A stretch of 60,000 nt of DNA from Symsagittifera roscoffensis (lineage: Eukaryota; Xenacoelomorpha; Acoela; Convolutidae). This document shows positions 1 through 12,184 of the stretch, in pieces (position 1 is the first letter of the stretch; every line of letters starts with the position of its first letter). Where the stretch lies: contig NC_087067.1 in assembly GCF_963678635.1 (NCBI RefSeq), positions 5,498,647 to 5,558,646 on the forward strand, read 5' to 3'. The notes below the pieces were generated by a model. It was not told the origin of the DNA and did no database searches. It saw only the letters and a list, made by a program, of their open reading frames with translations. The position numbers were made by a program, and so were the translations under genes.

Positions 1-494
1 GTACTCACATTGTAGCACACTCAAGAAGGGGAAGTACTTCAGTCGGTAATTAACTCAAGAATTAAATAACGTAACTAAATGAGTTTTAATGTTTATCAGT
101 TTCAATAACAAGGACAAGTCTTAACTCTAGGATATAGTTTCTCGTGAACCATTGGGACACTCAAGTTGTCCACCTTTCCGTCGAAGGTTCACTCTGTTCC
201 AGCTCAAATAATTGTTCTCTCGGGAATGCTCTGTCCTCTATTTCAGATGGGACAGCTCTACTCTTGTTCACTATGATGGAAATTGCGAATAGCAATTTCC
301 TACCGATTTTTCTTGCAACTTTCCCGCGTTTTTCACTCGAACGTTCTGACTTCTCTTTTCTGATTTTCAGTTATCGCGAGAAAATCGTGCATGACAGGTT
401 CCATTCGAAATTTTGAAAAACTAAATTTCACTCCAAAATCAAGTGTTTTTTGCTTCTCTCAAGGTCAAACTTCCGAATATGACCGACTGCCACA
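1..494 (-). repeat. 3' LTR of the left element (partial)
   Basis: Positions 1-494 repeat 16789-17282 with about six differences by hand count, and end in the same CA/TG terminus (minus-strand TGTGG). Only the first roughly 490 bp of the LTR (minus-strand sense) lie inside the window; the outer end and the target duplication lie to the left. Immediately downstream (495-505, plus strand) is the complement of the purine tract that also precedes the right element's 3' LTR. Confidence 0.92.
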
Positions 495-924
495 TACTCC
501 CCGGACTCGAGATCGATGTCCTCATCGCGTGCTGTCTTCTGCCAGTGAGTCCCAGAAAACCGAGTGTTACTCAAGATACAGTGCCAGTGGTCATTTACAG
601 AAGTTTGCAGCAGACTTAAGCTTATCTACACCCCAAAATTCACAGCCATGTAAAATTTTCACACTATCGCTAAACAGCAATCAAAATCTGCACACACCTG
701 CACCCTTGAATTCTTGCTTTCCAATTCTTGCCATTTAAAATTTCTTTTGTCCTATTCAATCAGGAAATTGTCATGCAGCATTTTGATTTATATAATAAAT
801 ATAGTATATTAATAACAATATTTGCTTTGTTAAAACTTCTTTTTCGTGAATCCAAGTTTCACCCGGATCCACGCTCAAGCCCCCCTTTCCCTCTCAAGAC
901 TCAAGATCCATTCGAGCCACCTGC

Positions 925-1482
925 TCATCTCGCACTCTTCGCCTTGGAGGTACTGCACCCTGAAGTACTAGATACGGCAAACTGTCTCAACAGTTCCTCT
1001 TCATCATCGGAGCTAATCACAATCTCCTCCCAAGCCTTCAGCTGCTCGTAGGATCGCATCCATTCTCTTTGCTCTTGCAACCTCTTTGCTTGGTTGGGTA
1101 GTGCCTTCACCCTAGATTCCCGGTTCAAACAAAAGGAGTTGTGCAGGCTCAAGCTCACGTTCTTCGCCAGGTCCTCCTCTAGTATCGATTCCCTCGCCTT
1201 GGTATTGTCTCTAGACATTTTACCCACTCTCTTCCATCCTGTCGTGATTGCATTACGATGGGTTAACAGGGGTCTCTTGAAAGCTTCCGGCCCAATCTCG
1301 GCCTGGAACTGTCGATACTCCTTTCGATGTTTTCTCATGTGATCTTTCGTTGTCATGTACAACCAGGACGTCAGCGTCGCCCGAAACCATGGGAAGTACC
1401 TCAAACGGCTCCAGACATGTCTGACTTCCGTTGGTATGGCGAATACCTTGCACGCAGTCTCAAACAACTCGAGTCTCCTACT
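925..1482 (-). pseudogene. ORF3 C-terminal fragment (left element)
   Basis: This is the C-terminal piece of the giant third ORF. It lies in the same frame as the fragment ending at 1483 but follows an in-frame TAG: the right copy has TAC at the equivalent codon, so a point mutation split the frame here. A methionine start at 1467 is available but is probably not a real start. The tail is charged and ends in an acidic Ser/Asp/Glu cluster followed by a Ser/Lys-rich end. No known domain is recognised. In the right copy the same region is read in two frames (to 39249 and from 39275). Confidence 0.75.
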
Positions 1483-4400
1483 CTAGTCTATCGCGTATAT
1501 TGACTCTGCCGTTGGCGTCCCCGCTTCCCGATACTTCGTTATATTCTCTTCTATCCATCTCAGAGCCAAGATCGTACTCACAACCAAGATCGTCACCTTC
1601 TGTCGGTGATCCGGTAGTCCGATCGACCGGATTTCTTCCATATCCCACACCAGGCAAAGGTTCTTGTGATCTGGATACCACACCGTTTGCGCTAAACAGT
1701 GGCATGCGCATTCTCCATGGGTGATTTCAATGCTCCTGAGGTTACGCTCCCCCGAGGCTTCCAAGAGAGGCTCAAGCTCCATCATTTTCTCATGCATCGT
1801 ATCGTTATCTTCCAGGTTTGGAGCACTTCCCACAGGTTTTCCGATCACGTTTTGTCTCTCGTGATCGCTTGTGTTCTCTCTCTCCAACTTCAAAAGTTCT
1901 TCTCCCCAGATTTCACTCAAGTCATCTCTCAATTCTTTTGGTACTGTCCCTCTGATTTTTCTCAACAACTTGTGCGAGTGATGCGATATCCGAGCCAACC
2001 TCACGCACTTGGGCACTGAGAAGGCCTTGTCCACCAGTACTCTCTGGCTGGATGCTTCCACCATCACCATGTGCAGTGGGTAGTGACTTCCGCACAAGTT
2101 GGCCATCATTGACCCTATCAGCGATTTCGCGTTCAATGGCAAGCCATAAGCTTCGCTCATGGGAAATCCCATTTCCGCCTCGAGACCAACCTTCCAGCTC
2201 CGGATGTGTTTTTGAGTCACCTGCAACACCCCGGGCCATGATTCTACGCTCAACGCCGTCACTAAATGATGTTCAGATTCTAGTCTTTCCAGTGACTGCA
2301 GACTACACATTCTCGAGAAGAATCCGAGAGCTGTCGCTATATTCACCGTGGTTCTCGTGTAACACTCCGCTACTATTTGCACTTCACTTTTCTCCCTTTC
2401 TGTTATGTCTTCGAACCAAGTGACCAGGTCTTCTTTTTGAAATGACAGTATTCTAACGCATGACCGTCCATCGCAGGTGTGCTCTCCGTTTCCACACGTC
2501 GAATCCAGACAGCTACCCGGCTCCAATTTCTTTGCTGACCCGGGATTACTAGTCTTTTCGCTTGGCTCTTGCATCTGAGGTGAAATTAGCTTATGCAGCA
2601 CACTCAACTTTGCCAGATCTTCATCTTCCGTTGGTGCTAACCTCACTCGCTCGGTGGTTTCCTCGATCAGACTCGCGTGGGGATGTGGACACCAGGAGGG
2701 TCTTAATAGCTTCCATACCACTCCCAAGTTCGTGGTTAACAAGCCATTTCCATCGCCCATGTTCACTTCAACTCTCTTGTTTGAACGCGGTATGCTCACC
2801 ACCTCTGGTGTTTTCTCAAGAATCAGGCCCAGGCTCGGCCCCTCTTTTTCCACCGCGTCTATTTCCATTATTCTTTCTGTCCAAAACTTCAGTAGCTCCG
2901 CTACCTCATGGTTCCTGTGGGCGCCTCCAGCTTCCGAGTCTAAGAAGGGGTTGTAGGCCATTCCCATCACTCCAGACACATATTGGTATTCCCCCTTCTC
3001 GCTGATTCTCGAGTACTGCTCTGACGAGGCCAGGTTACGGTGAACATCATGTTCTTCTTCGAACTTCTTATTATAAAACCTCCGTACCTCGTCTAGCTTC
3101 CTATGGTTCTCTAGGGATAGTCTGGATCCCTCCTCCTTTTCTATTCCTGTGCTCTGATACACGTTCAAGATGACCGTTGAGACTCTTTTTTCCATGGTTT
3201 TGCTTACGCTTGCTCTCTGTTGGCATGCCAGGATGGTGCTATCAGACATCATCGACATTATCCATCTCAAGAAACACGTGGCATCCTTTCTTCTGGCCAG
3301 GCTCAAGCCTGAGTTGTCCCTGGCTACGTGTTGCATCAGTGCCTGATACACATCTAGCTTCTTGCTTCCCAACTTCAGCCTGTCATACGAGGTCAGTGTT
3401 TCCAACTCTATCCCCACCAGACTCCAGGTGAACATTAATTGTCCTGCATTTCTAACGAAGGGATTCGCCATTAATGGTGGTGCTGATGAGGGTGTCCTCA
3501 TTGATTCTTCAAAATGATCCTTCAACAAACTCTGCCAGGACCTCTTCAGATGATTTGCCATTTCTATTCTATTAACCTCGGCCTTTTGCTGGGTGGCCCA
3601 ATTGCGTCGCTTGCGAGCTACTCCACTGTCCAACTTCTTCCAGCAGTCCTCCATTTCTTTCAATGTTTCAAGGGCCACCCACCACGTCCGGGAGGTGTTC
3701 CTCGTCTTGTTCCTTTCCAATGGATCACTTGTCACTCGCTTGCCCGTGGCCTGGTGTGCCTTCGAGATCCATTCTTTGCCGACATCTACTTCCCATGTCT
3801 GTCCGTTCGTTGAACCTCTCTTCACGTTTATCTTCTGAGGCTTGAAGTCTTCCTCCGATGTCGAACTGGTGGAAACCTCTATTTCCCTCTCTACTTCAAG
3901 TGGTCTTCTGAGCTCCGAGCTGCTCTTGTATGCCGCCGTCTTGCATCGAGCCAAAACCATGGGCGCCGTCTCTCTCAAGTTTCCTTCCGAAACAGCATCC
4001 ACTGAAGGACTACCCAACCCTTCCACTTCTCTCTTCCTCTTGCGAGTCTTCACATCTCTACTTGAGGGTGTTGTGGCTACCATCACTGATTCGACCTCTC
4101 CATCCACTCCTTCCAACTCTTGCCTCCCCCCTGCTCGAGCCTTAAGGATATTAGTACTTTTAATCATATTACTAGTCCCAACCTTATCCCTTTTTATATC
4201 ATCAACCATTTTATCTACAGTTTTTTGTCTCCGAGTAGAGCTGTCCTCACATTTTTCTTCTCTAGTCTTCGATCGTGAATTCCTCAGCTCTACCAGCTTG
4301 CTCAGTAGCTCTTTTCTCGCCTTCTCATCCAGGCCCGTTCCTATCAGAAGCGGTTCTCCAAATCTTACGACTGTGTCCCACAGTTCCTCCTTGAATTTGT

Positions 4401-7400
4401 CCAGCGTCGTCTCGCTGCCCACTTCTTGATTGAATTCTTCCAAGAACTCCTGCCAAGCATCGTCCTTCAGTGATCCCAGGAATATGTCCCTGTTCCCTTC
4501 GAAAGTGTTCTTTTCCCTTTCCTCCGAGCTCAAGAGTATCATCCCCATTTTGAAGGTATCACTTGCTAATGGCAATTCCAGATTCTTCCGGGGGGACGGA
4601 ATCAGGGGTGGTGTGGCAGTGTCCGCCCAATTCTCCTCGCTCAAGTCTTTCAACAGCTCTTGAGTGGTGAGCTCCTCCCCTGATGGCCCTGGTTCAGGCG
4701 TATTCCCCACTTCCATCTCTTCACCGGCTTCACTGAGAGTTTCATCCATACTCTCTTCTTCTGACTCATGTCTCCTTCTCTCGAGAATTTTCTTAAATCG
4801 GTCCTCGACGGGTCCACTCCTCTTGTCTCCAGGCGTGTCCACGGACAGTGGTGATGGTGTCGTAGGATCCAGCTTTTTATATTCCGTCAGTGCTACATGC
4901 AGTTGACCTGCTGCATCTAGTTCTGTTCCCTCCTGTCTTATTTCCACCTGTTCCAAGCCATAGGGTGCCTTATATTTTCTCGTGGCAAATTTCATGTCGT
5001 CCACCAATGCGACGTGCCCCTCCATCACGATCATCCTGCCATCATCCCATATGGGTAGCATGTTCTCAAGTCCCTCCTTCTCTAGAGTTCTCAAGACTTT
5101 CCGCACCTCATATCCGGGGGGCTGTGAACCTCTACTCTTTTTCGCTTGCGTCGTCCACGAATATACCTTCATCTCGCTGGTATGGAAGTAGACCGCCGCC
5201 GTGTAGCCGATGAACAGGGGGTCCCAGCCATCAGTGAAATCCTTTTGCGTTTCCTCCGTCGTCATCCTCGCCATTATGGAGGGAACTACCAAGGGACTGT
5301 TCATTCCTAAGGTCATCCTCCTGACTATTGGGAACTCAGGCATGGTGGCTGGGAGGATTTCTTTCTCCATTATGGTCTCCAGCTCCCTCTTCACCAGTGC
5401 GAAGCACTCCTTCCAGGCAGGAATTCTCAAGATTTCTCGTCCGTCCGCCGTCAATGGGTTCAAGTTCCAGAATTTGGGATACATTTCGATGGGACCCTCT
5501 CGCTTGCCTCCCATTCTACATTGCATTTGCCCCCTGAAGTTGTACACTATTAGCTCGGCATCTTTCACCTTTCCAAAGAGTACCGTGTTGCTCATTCGCC
5601 CTCTGAGCACCTCCTGCTGACACCAATTTAACGCCGTCCCATCCAGTATACTGATAAGACTCAAGTGCGTTACAGAGTGACGATACGTTGTCACCAGGGG
5701 ATCTGGGAACGCGTACGTCACTGCTGGACCATAAATGCAGGTCACCACCTCCTCTAGGCCCCGGATTATCCCCATTGGGTCCGACCTCATTGCCAGGCAT
5801 AGGTCCGTCAGCAGAGGCATCCCTCTGTTCGTCTTCTTCCATTCTTCTCTCGAAGTTGGATTCTCATCTTCACCCGTCATGTGCCGATTTTGCATCATGA
5901 GGTATTGTACTAGCAACGTCTTCAACCCTGCGGCACACTTGTAGGAGCTGGTTTCAATGCTCGTGTGGACTCTCCCCATAGACAGAGGCTCTCCATATTC
6001 CATTAATCGATGAAACGACACCAATTCCCCATGGGTCAAGAGTACTAGGTACCCATCAACTCGAAGTGTCTCCACTCCTCGACTAAACATGTATGCTGGG
6101 CCCATGTTGAACAAGTATCTGGGGTAGACCAAATACAGGGCCAAGAGCAGGCTGATGGGCATGCCCAGTATCTCCTGCACGAAGGCTCCAAAGATAGTCG
6201 CCGTGGTACCGAATATTCCACCCAAGAATTCCTTCTCCCAGCAAGGACTCAAGAACTTGAGAATCTCGTAATCCCTCCTAGTCTTCAATTCGCCTTTGGC
6301 GTGCTCTCTCCAGAATCCTCCAATCGTCACTTCATTGGCGGCCGAGACAAATCTAGCCACCGTCATGTCTCTTGTTTCGGCCAGCTCCAGTTGTTTCTCC
6401 AGAAAACTCCAGACTTGTTTCACGAGGGGTGGTGCTTCCTCCCTTGTCTTGTTCGTGGCGTTCTCCAGCCTTGGTGTCAAAAATGGCCACCAGCCATTCT
6501 CTTGAGTCAAACGATATTTCATCGATTCTAATTGCTTTTCCGTCTCGGCCACATTTCTTCTCTCGTTACTGGGACCTCTAGACCTGCTGGTGGAGTTTGT
6601 GATCTTCACATCCATACTCCGAAACCACAAGCTGGCCGTTAATTTGCTTATCGCCGGGTGATCGTCCCCGATGACTGGGCTGAACTTGAGTTGCCTGGCA
6701 AAGTTCGATATCTCTAGCAAGAGCACCTCGTCTAATACGATCAGGATGTCGGCTAGTCCATAAAAGCCCCTCAGTGCATGAGATATGTCCGCCCATGCCG
6801 CCGCCAATTCTGACTTGCGAAGCCTCAGGTTTGATGGCTCCAACTCCCGATTGGGAGCTGCCATTAGAATCCGCCATTCATTCCCTTCTGCTATCAGGAT
6901 CAAGACCGCGTACACGAACTGTAGGGCGGGTGGCATATTCGCGTATCCAGGGGATGTGGTAAACACCACCTTCGTCTTGGACCCGAATCTCGAGACAACA
7001 TTCTCTTGCACTTCATTCATCGCCGCAAACAACGCTTGAATGGCTTCCCATATCTTCCTCGATGTCGGAATTTCATCGCCCTTTAGTTGCTCAAGAAGTC
7101 CCATCGCGTGCAGGTGATCATTCATTCCTGCAAACAATAGCAGCTCAGGTTCACAGGGCATCTCCGACTTTATTGCCACCACCAGAGTTAACATCTGATT
7201 TAATTCAGCTCCTGGCAAAGAGTATATCAAAGTCTCCGGCCAGAACAACTTGGGAGACGTTCCTTCGAAGTCTGATCCCGCCACAATGACTACTCTCGCA
7301 GCAGCTGGATCTGCTCTATCATAAACTGCCAGGGTTTTGGCCAGCTGGGTACTCCCAAGGGGCTTCCCGTACCTGGGATCTTCCGCCAATTTCGAGCCTT

Positions 7401-7419
7401 CGTAAGCGGCATCTGGCAA
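1483..7419 (-). pseudogene. ORF3 main fragment: degenerate second SGNH-like domain plus long unknown region (left element)
   Basis: A 1,978-codon open stretch corresponding to right-copy ORF3 from about residue 795 onward. It begins just after a roughly 11-bp deletion relative to the right copy that separates it from the upstream fragment, so its first Met is not a genuine start. Near its N-terminus it carries the second SGNH-like module (VIVAGSDFEG, later FAGMNDH). It then has a hydrophobic stretch with two near-adjacent segments, a central Ser/Glu-rich low-complexity region, a Cys-rich patch (CLDSTCGNGEHTCDGRSC) and long helical-looking sequence of unknown function. It stays open across the place where the right copy has a 4-bp deletion, which shows that the right-copy break is secondary. 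It ends at an in-frame TAG that is absent from the right copy. Confidence 0.85.
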
Positions 7420-7450
7420 TCCCGTTCCTCCCGGATTGAGTAGCTTGTCT

Positions 7451-9091
7451 TTATGCCGGGGTTGCCAACCTGATCCTGGCGATGCTAGTTCGGTGCTTGG
7501 GAGGTTCTGCTATAAGTCCAGGACTCCCCAGCAGCTTGAGAGGTCTGTAGTTAATGGGTCCCATGATCGCTTTTGTGGGAATTCCAGCCAGGTCTGTGGT
7601 CTCCATCAACTTCGCTCTCGAGAAGTGCGCCTCATGAGCTTTCAACCAGTCCACGCAATGATGCCTATTCAAATCCTCGTGTGACACTCGTTCGATCCCC
7701 AGGGTTTCCGCCAATTCTCGCCTGCATTCCAAACTCTCTAGATCCAGTTCTTTCACCTTCTCAGGATATCTCAAGCGAGCGTTCTCCATAGACTTCTTTT
7801 CCCGTTTGCTCTCTGCCACTACCACTGAGGATATCGCCGAGCCTGGAGGTGTTGATGACGTCACCTCCTCAGACTCCATTGGCGTGGCACTCTGCAATCT
7901 GGTCTGGCTGCTCCTTGAACTGTCTCTAGTGTCAACTCTCGGTCCCAAGCGACCAGACAAGGCCCTTGAGGCAAGGAATGGTGGGTTCGGAGGTGGTCCT
8001 AATGTGAATTGGGCTGTCTCTAGCAGATCCGCCTCTAGCGCGTTTATGTGTTCTTGGAAGACTTCGTTTAGCCACTCTGCTCCCCTTGGTCTATCAAAAT
8101 GGATTCCATCACTGGAGGTGTCTTCAGGGAATCCCTCTTTCTCCATGCGCTCTGCCACGTCCAACAGTCTGACAGGGAGCACACTCTTCCGGTGGATGTC
8201 TCTTATCACCTTGTTTAGGTTCCGCACCTTCTCGTTCATCTCCAAGGCGTGCTGATCAAACATCATGTTGTAGGGGACAGTACATATCGTCAACAGGATG
8301 GGGTCCATCTGAATCCTCAGTTCCTCAAGAAGGCAGCTCACCTTATCATGCAGCCTTGTTATTTTCCTCGCTTCACCCCTTGATACATCGTTGGTCCCGA
8401 CCATCAGGGTCACCGTGTATACTTTGGTCATCCCCAGCATGTCAAGCGTTGCCAACATCTGTGGCGTGGCAGCTCCAGCGAAACTCAAGATTCCCGTCTG
8501 CCAGTGCGATCGGATCCGGGTCAACACCCGCACCAGGCTGTCCCCTACGATTAGGTGAACCGCACCTTCTGGTACCCGGGGTGGCGCCAAGTACTGCACC
8601 CAGGCCGCATCATGAAAGCAGTCTCTCCTAGCTTTCTGCTCCGCACTCCAGTCCAGCCGATTGTGCCTGTGGCACCTCCCCTCTGTATTCTTCTTATAAC
8701 TCGAGATCACGACACTCCTAACCGGCTGTTCCCTCCACGTCGGGGGAAGCTCCGGTCTTGCCGAACTCTCACGACTCTTTTGTCGCAATCTCTCGCCCAG
8801 TCCTTTCAGACGCGATGAGCCGCCGCTCACCTGACTGTCACTCGAGGTCGAGGTTGGGGTATATCCCGGCAGCTCCACATCCATCAGTGGGCGTATGGGT
8901 TGCGTCTCTAGGCTACGCAAGGAAGACGTTGCGTCATTCGGTATCCAGACTTCCAACCCTGCGGTCTCGGGCCTCGCGGTCAAGGTTGAACCGTGCTCTT
9001 GCTCTGGGGGCTTCATCCACCTCCATACGTGACTCTGGCCTCGAGCTGGTGACCACTCGCTCCTTCGGCCTGGCTCCCTTCTGTGCATCAA
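7451..9091 (-). pseudogene. ORF3 SGNH/GDSL-hydrolase fragment (left element)
   Basis: This 546-codon stretch holds the first SGNH hydrolase domain of ORF3. Visible are the block I motif GDSLVRVL, a block II glycine in SFAGAAT, block III GTND, and block V DGIHFDRPRG with the Asp and His of a catalytic triad. The first 50 or so codons are out-of-frame overlap with the upstream fragment; the authentic frame is entered near 8965, where the left copy is about 8 bp shorter than the right. It ends at a second indel near 7450. Homology to the right copy is over 90% by eye. SGNH domains act as esterases or acyl hydrolases; the substrate here is unknown. Confidence 0.85.
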
Positions 9092-9779
9092 GCTCGCGTT
9101 GTCGTTGTTCTATTCTGTCCAATTCCGACCTCAGTTGATCACGGTTTGCGGCATTCTCCCGCACCCTTAACTCCTGTTGATGTTCAGCTTTTTGCATCTC
9201 AAGCAACCTCAGAGCCTGGTCTCGCTCGTTGACCGCCTGGTCCCTTTCCAGCTGAACCTTCTCCCGATCCAGCTTTGCCTGATCCCGATCGAGGTTCGCC
9301 TTATTCCTTTCCTTCTGCGTCTTCTCGAGCTCTTTCTTTAGAACACCTAGATCCGGATATGCCTCGGTCGTCTGTTGCGTTCGTGACATCGATGGCACCC
9401 TACTCGAGCTCTGGCTTGTGGATCTTACTGTTGGCCTAGTCGGTAGTGGGAATTCCCCTGCGCCATATTCGGTATTGTTATTCAGGCCAGGATTCCTTGC
9501 CAAGTCAAAACCCCTTACTCCTCCATCCACATTCCAAGACAACCATCTGGTCTGTTCTTGGTTCGATATTCCCTCGGTGGTGTAGCCGATCATCAAGACA
9601 GCCTCCGTTGTAGACTCCCTGCACTCACCCTGGTCCTCCAACTGGAGGATGGCATTCAGCATCACCGCCATTCTCTCGTCTATTTGGGTGTAGTCCAAGT
9701 CCCTCAGGCGTCTGTACAGCTCATCAAGAGTGGGCTTCTTCAGGGCCGCGGGCACGGATTTCCATAATCGGTCTGCCAT
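8934..9779 (-). pseudogene. ORF3 N-terminal coiled-coil fragment (left element)
   Basis: The N-terminal 281 codons of ORF3, starting at the same Met context as the right copy (MADR.W.SVPAALKKPTLDEL). Residues from about 150 to 240 form a highly charged heptad-like region rich in Arg, Asp, Glu, Lys and Gln, expected to be a long coiled coil. There is no N-terminal signal peptide, which argues against a classical retroviral envelope. The frame is lost at about 8965 through a deletion relative to the right copy, adding a short non-homologous tail. Confidence 0.85.
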
Positions 9780-10298
9780 TCTTCGTGACTTCGGGATGTA
9801 TACAGGTATGTGTTAACCAGCTCAAGAATTACCTTACCAGCTCAAGAGTTACCTTACCGACTCAAGTATTACCCAACTCAAGAATTCTCTCGAAATGTTC
9901 CCTTGCAAATACTTGCCGTAAGTGCCGATTATCGCGAGTTCAATCAAGGTTTCTCTCTCTGTTTCTCGCTTGAGTATAGTTGGATTTTCAACTTTGTTTT
10001 TCAAACTTGATCTGAAAACAGAAAGCATATTGAAACTTGACATGTCATGTTCCTAACCTAGAGACCCCCCTTTTACCAGTATGGTTAAAATCTTATCATT
10101 CTCATATCACTTAAAACAATTCAATTGGGATTCCCTTAAAAGCATGCAGATTCATTTTATGTTTTAGCACCGTTAACTCCTTTTAAAATTTAATTGTCAT
10201 GCCAATCATATCTTAAGATCCCTTTACCTGCGCCGCACCCCAGTACCTAACTCAAGACTCCTCCCTCACACCCGACTCGATACCCCCATGTACCCGAA
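9780..10298 (-). promoter_or_regulatory. Gap between pol and ORF3 with 20-bp repeats and conserved splice acceptor (left element)
   Basis: No gene is seen here. Next to the ORF3 start is a block (about 9815-9885) in which a unit of roughly 20 bp containing CTCAAG is repeated three to four times. Further in, near 10008-10024, the minus strand reads a pyrimidine-rich CTGTTTTCAG, a good 3' splice site conserved in the right copy. ORF3 is therefore plausibly translated from a spliced RNA. The remainder is AT-rich and well conserved with the right copy. Confidence 0.55.
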
Positions 10299-11765
10299 TC
10301 AGGCGATGCTCAAGTAATACTTCTTATGGAGATACACCATTATCTCAGTTTCTGCAAAGACCACATGTAGGATAGCGTACAATTCCCTCGGGCTCAGTTT
10401 GCCCCTGTTTGGGTCATACACCGGCATTGAGACCTCTGTTATCCCTCTTTCAATCATGAAGTCTCGTAATCTTGTTAGTGCCAATATCACGTGTTCGGGA
10501 TCAATTGTGTTCCTGTCATTGACCCTCGTTACTAGGAAGCACAGATATTTGCCCGGGACTTGTGCCACTGACGGTGGAAGCGCTGCCATCCCTCCCAGTC
10601 CTGGTCTCTGTCTGAACAGAAACTCTACATTCTGGTACTCTCTTTTGAAGTCAGCTTCCAATCTTGATTTGAAACTCATGTCCGCCGTGATGCAGATCGC
10701 GCTGGTCCTGTTTGACAGGATGAAGTCGCTATCCGTTATCATGATGTTCTCCGAGTATTCATTGGGTATTTCGAATTTCGTTTTGAAATTCCGACCTATA
10801 GTAGGCTCTGGCTCTTCTTCCTCCAGTTCCAATTCACTCGTTTCTCTCACTTCCTTGAGCTTCTTTATCATCAAATTTTCGGTGTGGGTAAGTCCTACCC
10901 CCACTCCCCGGACAAAAATATTTATCGACGTCCCCGTCGATGTTGTCGGGTTTGAATTGTCCTGAGGAACGCGTAGTGGCCTGTCCGTTGCCGTCCATCC
11001 GAAAAGAGGGTCTTCTGTCTTCATGTAATTTGCTGCTGATACATCGACTTGCTGAATGCTTTGTCCTTCGCGGCTCTCGTCTTTGACATCACGCATCCAC
11101 TCTAGAATCCTCAAGTTCGTGTTCTCCCTCCTCTCTATCTCACTCTGTTCGAGATCCGTTTCTACTTCTGGCGTCGAGTAATCATCCTGCGGATAATGAC
11201 CACCATCATCAATGACCTGCCGTTCCTCTCCGGCTTCCAGTTCGCCTGCCTTCAGTAATTCCTCGCCCAATTTGTCTGGCTGTATCTTATCGATCAAGAA
11301 GTCATCCCCGTACCTGTTGTACCTCATGCCTGTGCGTTTACGATTGCCAGTCCTGGTTTCCGGTGGTGTTGTTCGATCCGGTTCCATCCATTTCGGCACC
11401 TCGTCTTGCTCCGGGTCGTTCCAGTCTTCTTCTACAAATGATCCTGCATCAGACTCCACTCCTATCTTTTCATTGTCGTCCAAACTCAAGTTCTCATTAC
11501 CATCATTTTTCTCTCTAGTGCCTTTCTCATTCACTTCACACGCTGGCTCTACCACCAGGTACTCAAGACCCTCCATGTCCTTCGGTATGCACCAATCCTC
11601 TGGGGACGGGACGTGAGGCTTCAGATTTTCATAATGTGCCGCTCGCCCAGTACTCAAGCGATAGAACCGTCCTTGTTGATGAACCTCCGTTATCATGAAT
11701 GGTCCCCTCCACTTCTTGAGTAGTTTCTTGTTCCCTTGGGCGGTATTACATTTTGGAAGACCCAC
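10299..11765 (-). pseudogene. Pol C-terminal extension with TARG1-like macrodomain (left element)
   Basis: A frame of 488 codons whose first dozen residues are out of frame; the true Pol frame is entered near 11735, after a 1-bp loss in an A run compared with the right copy. It starts with the integrase GPY/F module (KKWRGPFMITEV), goes through an acidic, low-complexity stretch, and ends in about 150 residues resembling the TARG1/OARD1 macrodomain (ICITADMS...DFKREY, the GITEVSMPV strand, and a final VVFAETEI segment). The usual catalytic Lys and Asp positions appear substituted. It ends at 10299, immediately before the ORF3 leader. Confidence 0.8.
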
Positions 11766-12184
11766 ACGTATTGGCCCACTTCATATGGCTTTGCTCTTAA
11801 TATTTTTTCGTCGTATTTCCTGCGTTGCCTCATTTGCGCTTGCGCCGTGTTCCTCCTGCATAGCTCGTTCAACTCCTGTTGTCTTTTGATCGCTTCTTTC
11901 ACGTATGCCTGAGGCGACGTCCTTTTCCCCTCGTATTCCGGGTAAAAGAATGTCAGAGGCATTGCTCTCTCCCTGCCCGTCAACATCATGAAAGGACTGA
12001 TGCCCGTAGTTGAGTGCTGTGTACTGTTGTAGGCTCCTACTACCTGTGGCAGGTATCTGTCCCAGTCCGTCATGTATCTTGAGCAGTACACCCTTAACAT
12101 GTTGACCAGTGTCCTGTTTTGTCTCTCTGCCAACCCATTGGTCTGCGGATGATAGGTCGTCGAGTGTGCTTGAGCAATGTGCGA
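11693..12184 (-). pseudogene. Integrase C-terminal fragment (left element)
   Basis: Continues in the same frame as the upstream pol fragment after an in-frame TGA at 12185-12187. It contains the third catalytic residue of the integrase DDE triad (within a GLAERQNRT context, where the right copy reads GLVERQNRT) and the post-catalytic region up to the GPY/F module. There a 1-bp deletion in an A run at about 11740 shifts the frame. Confidence 0.8.
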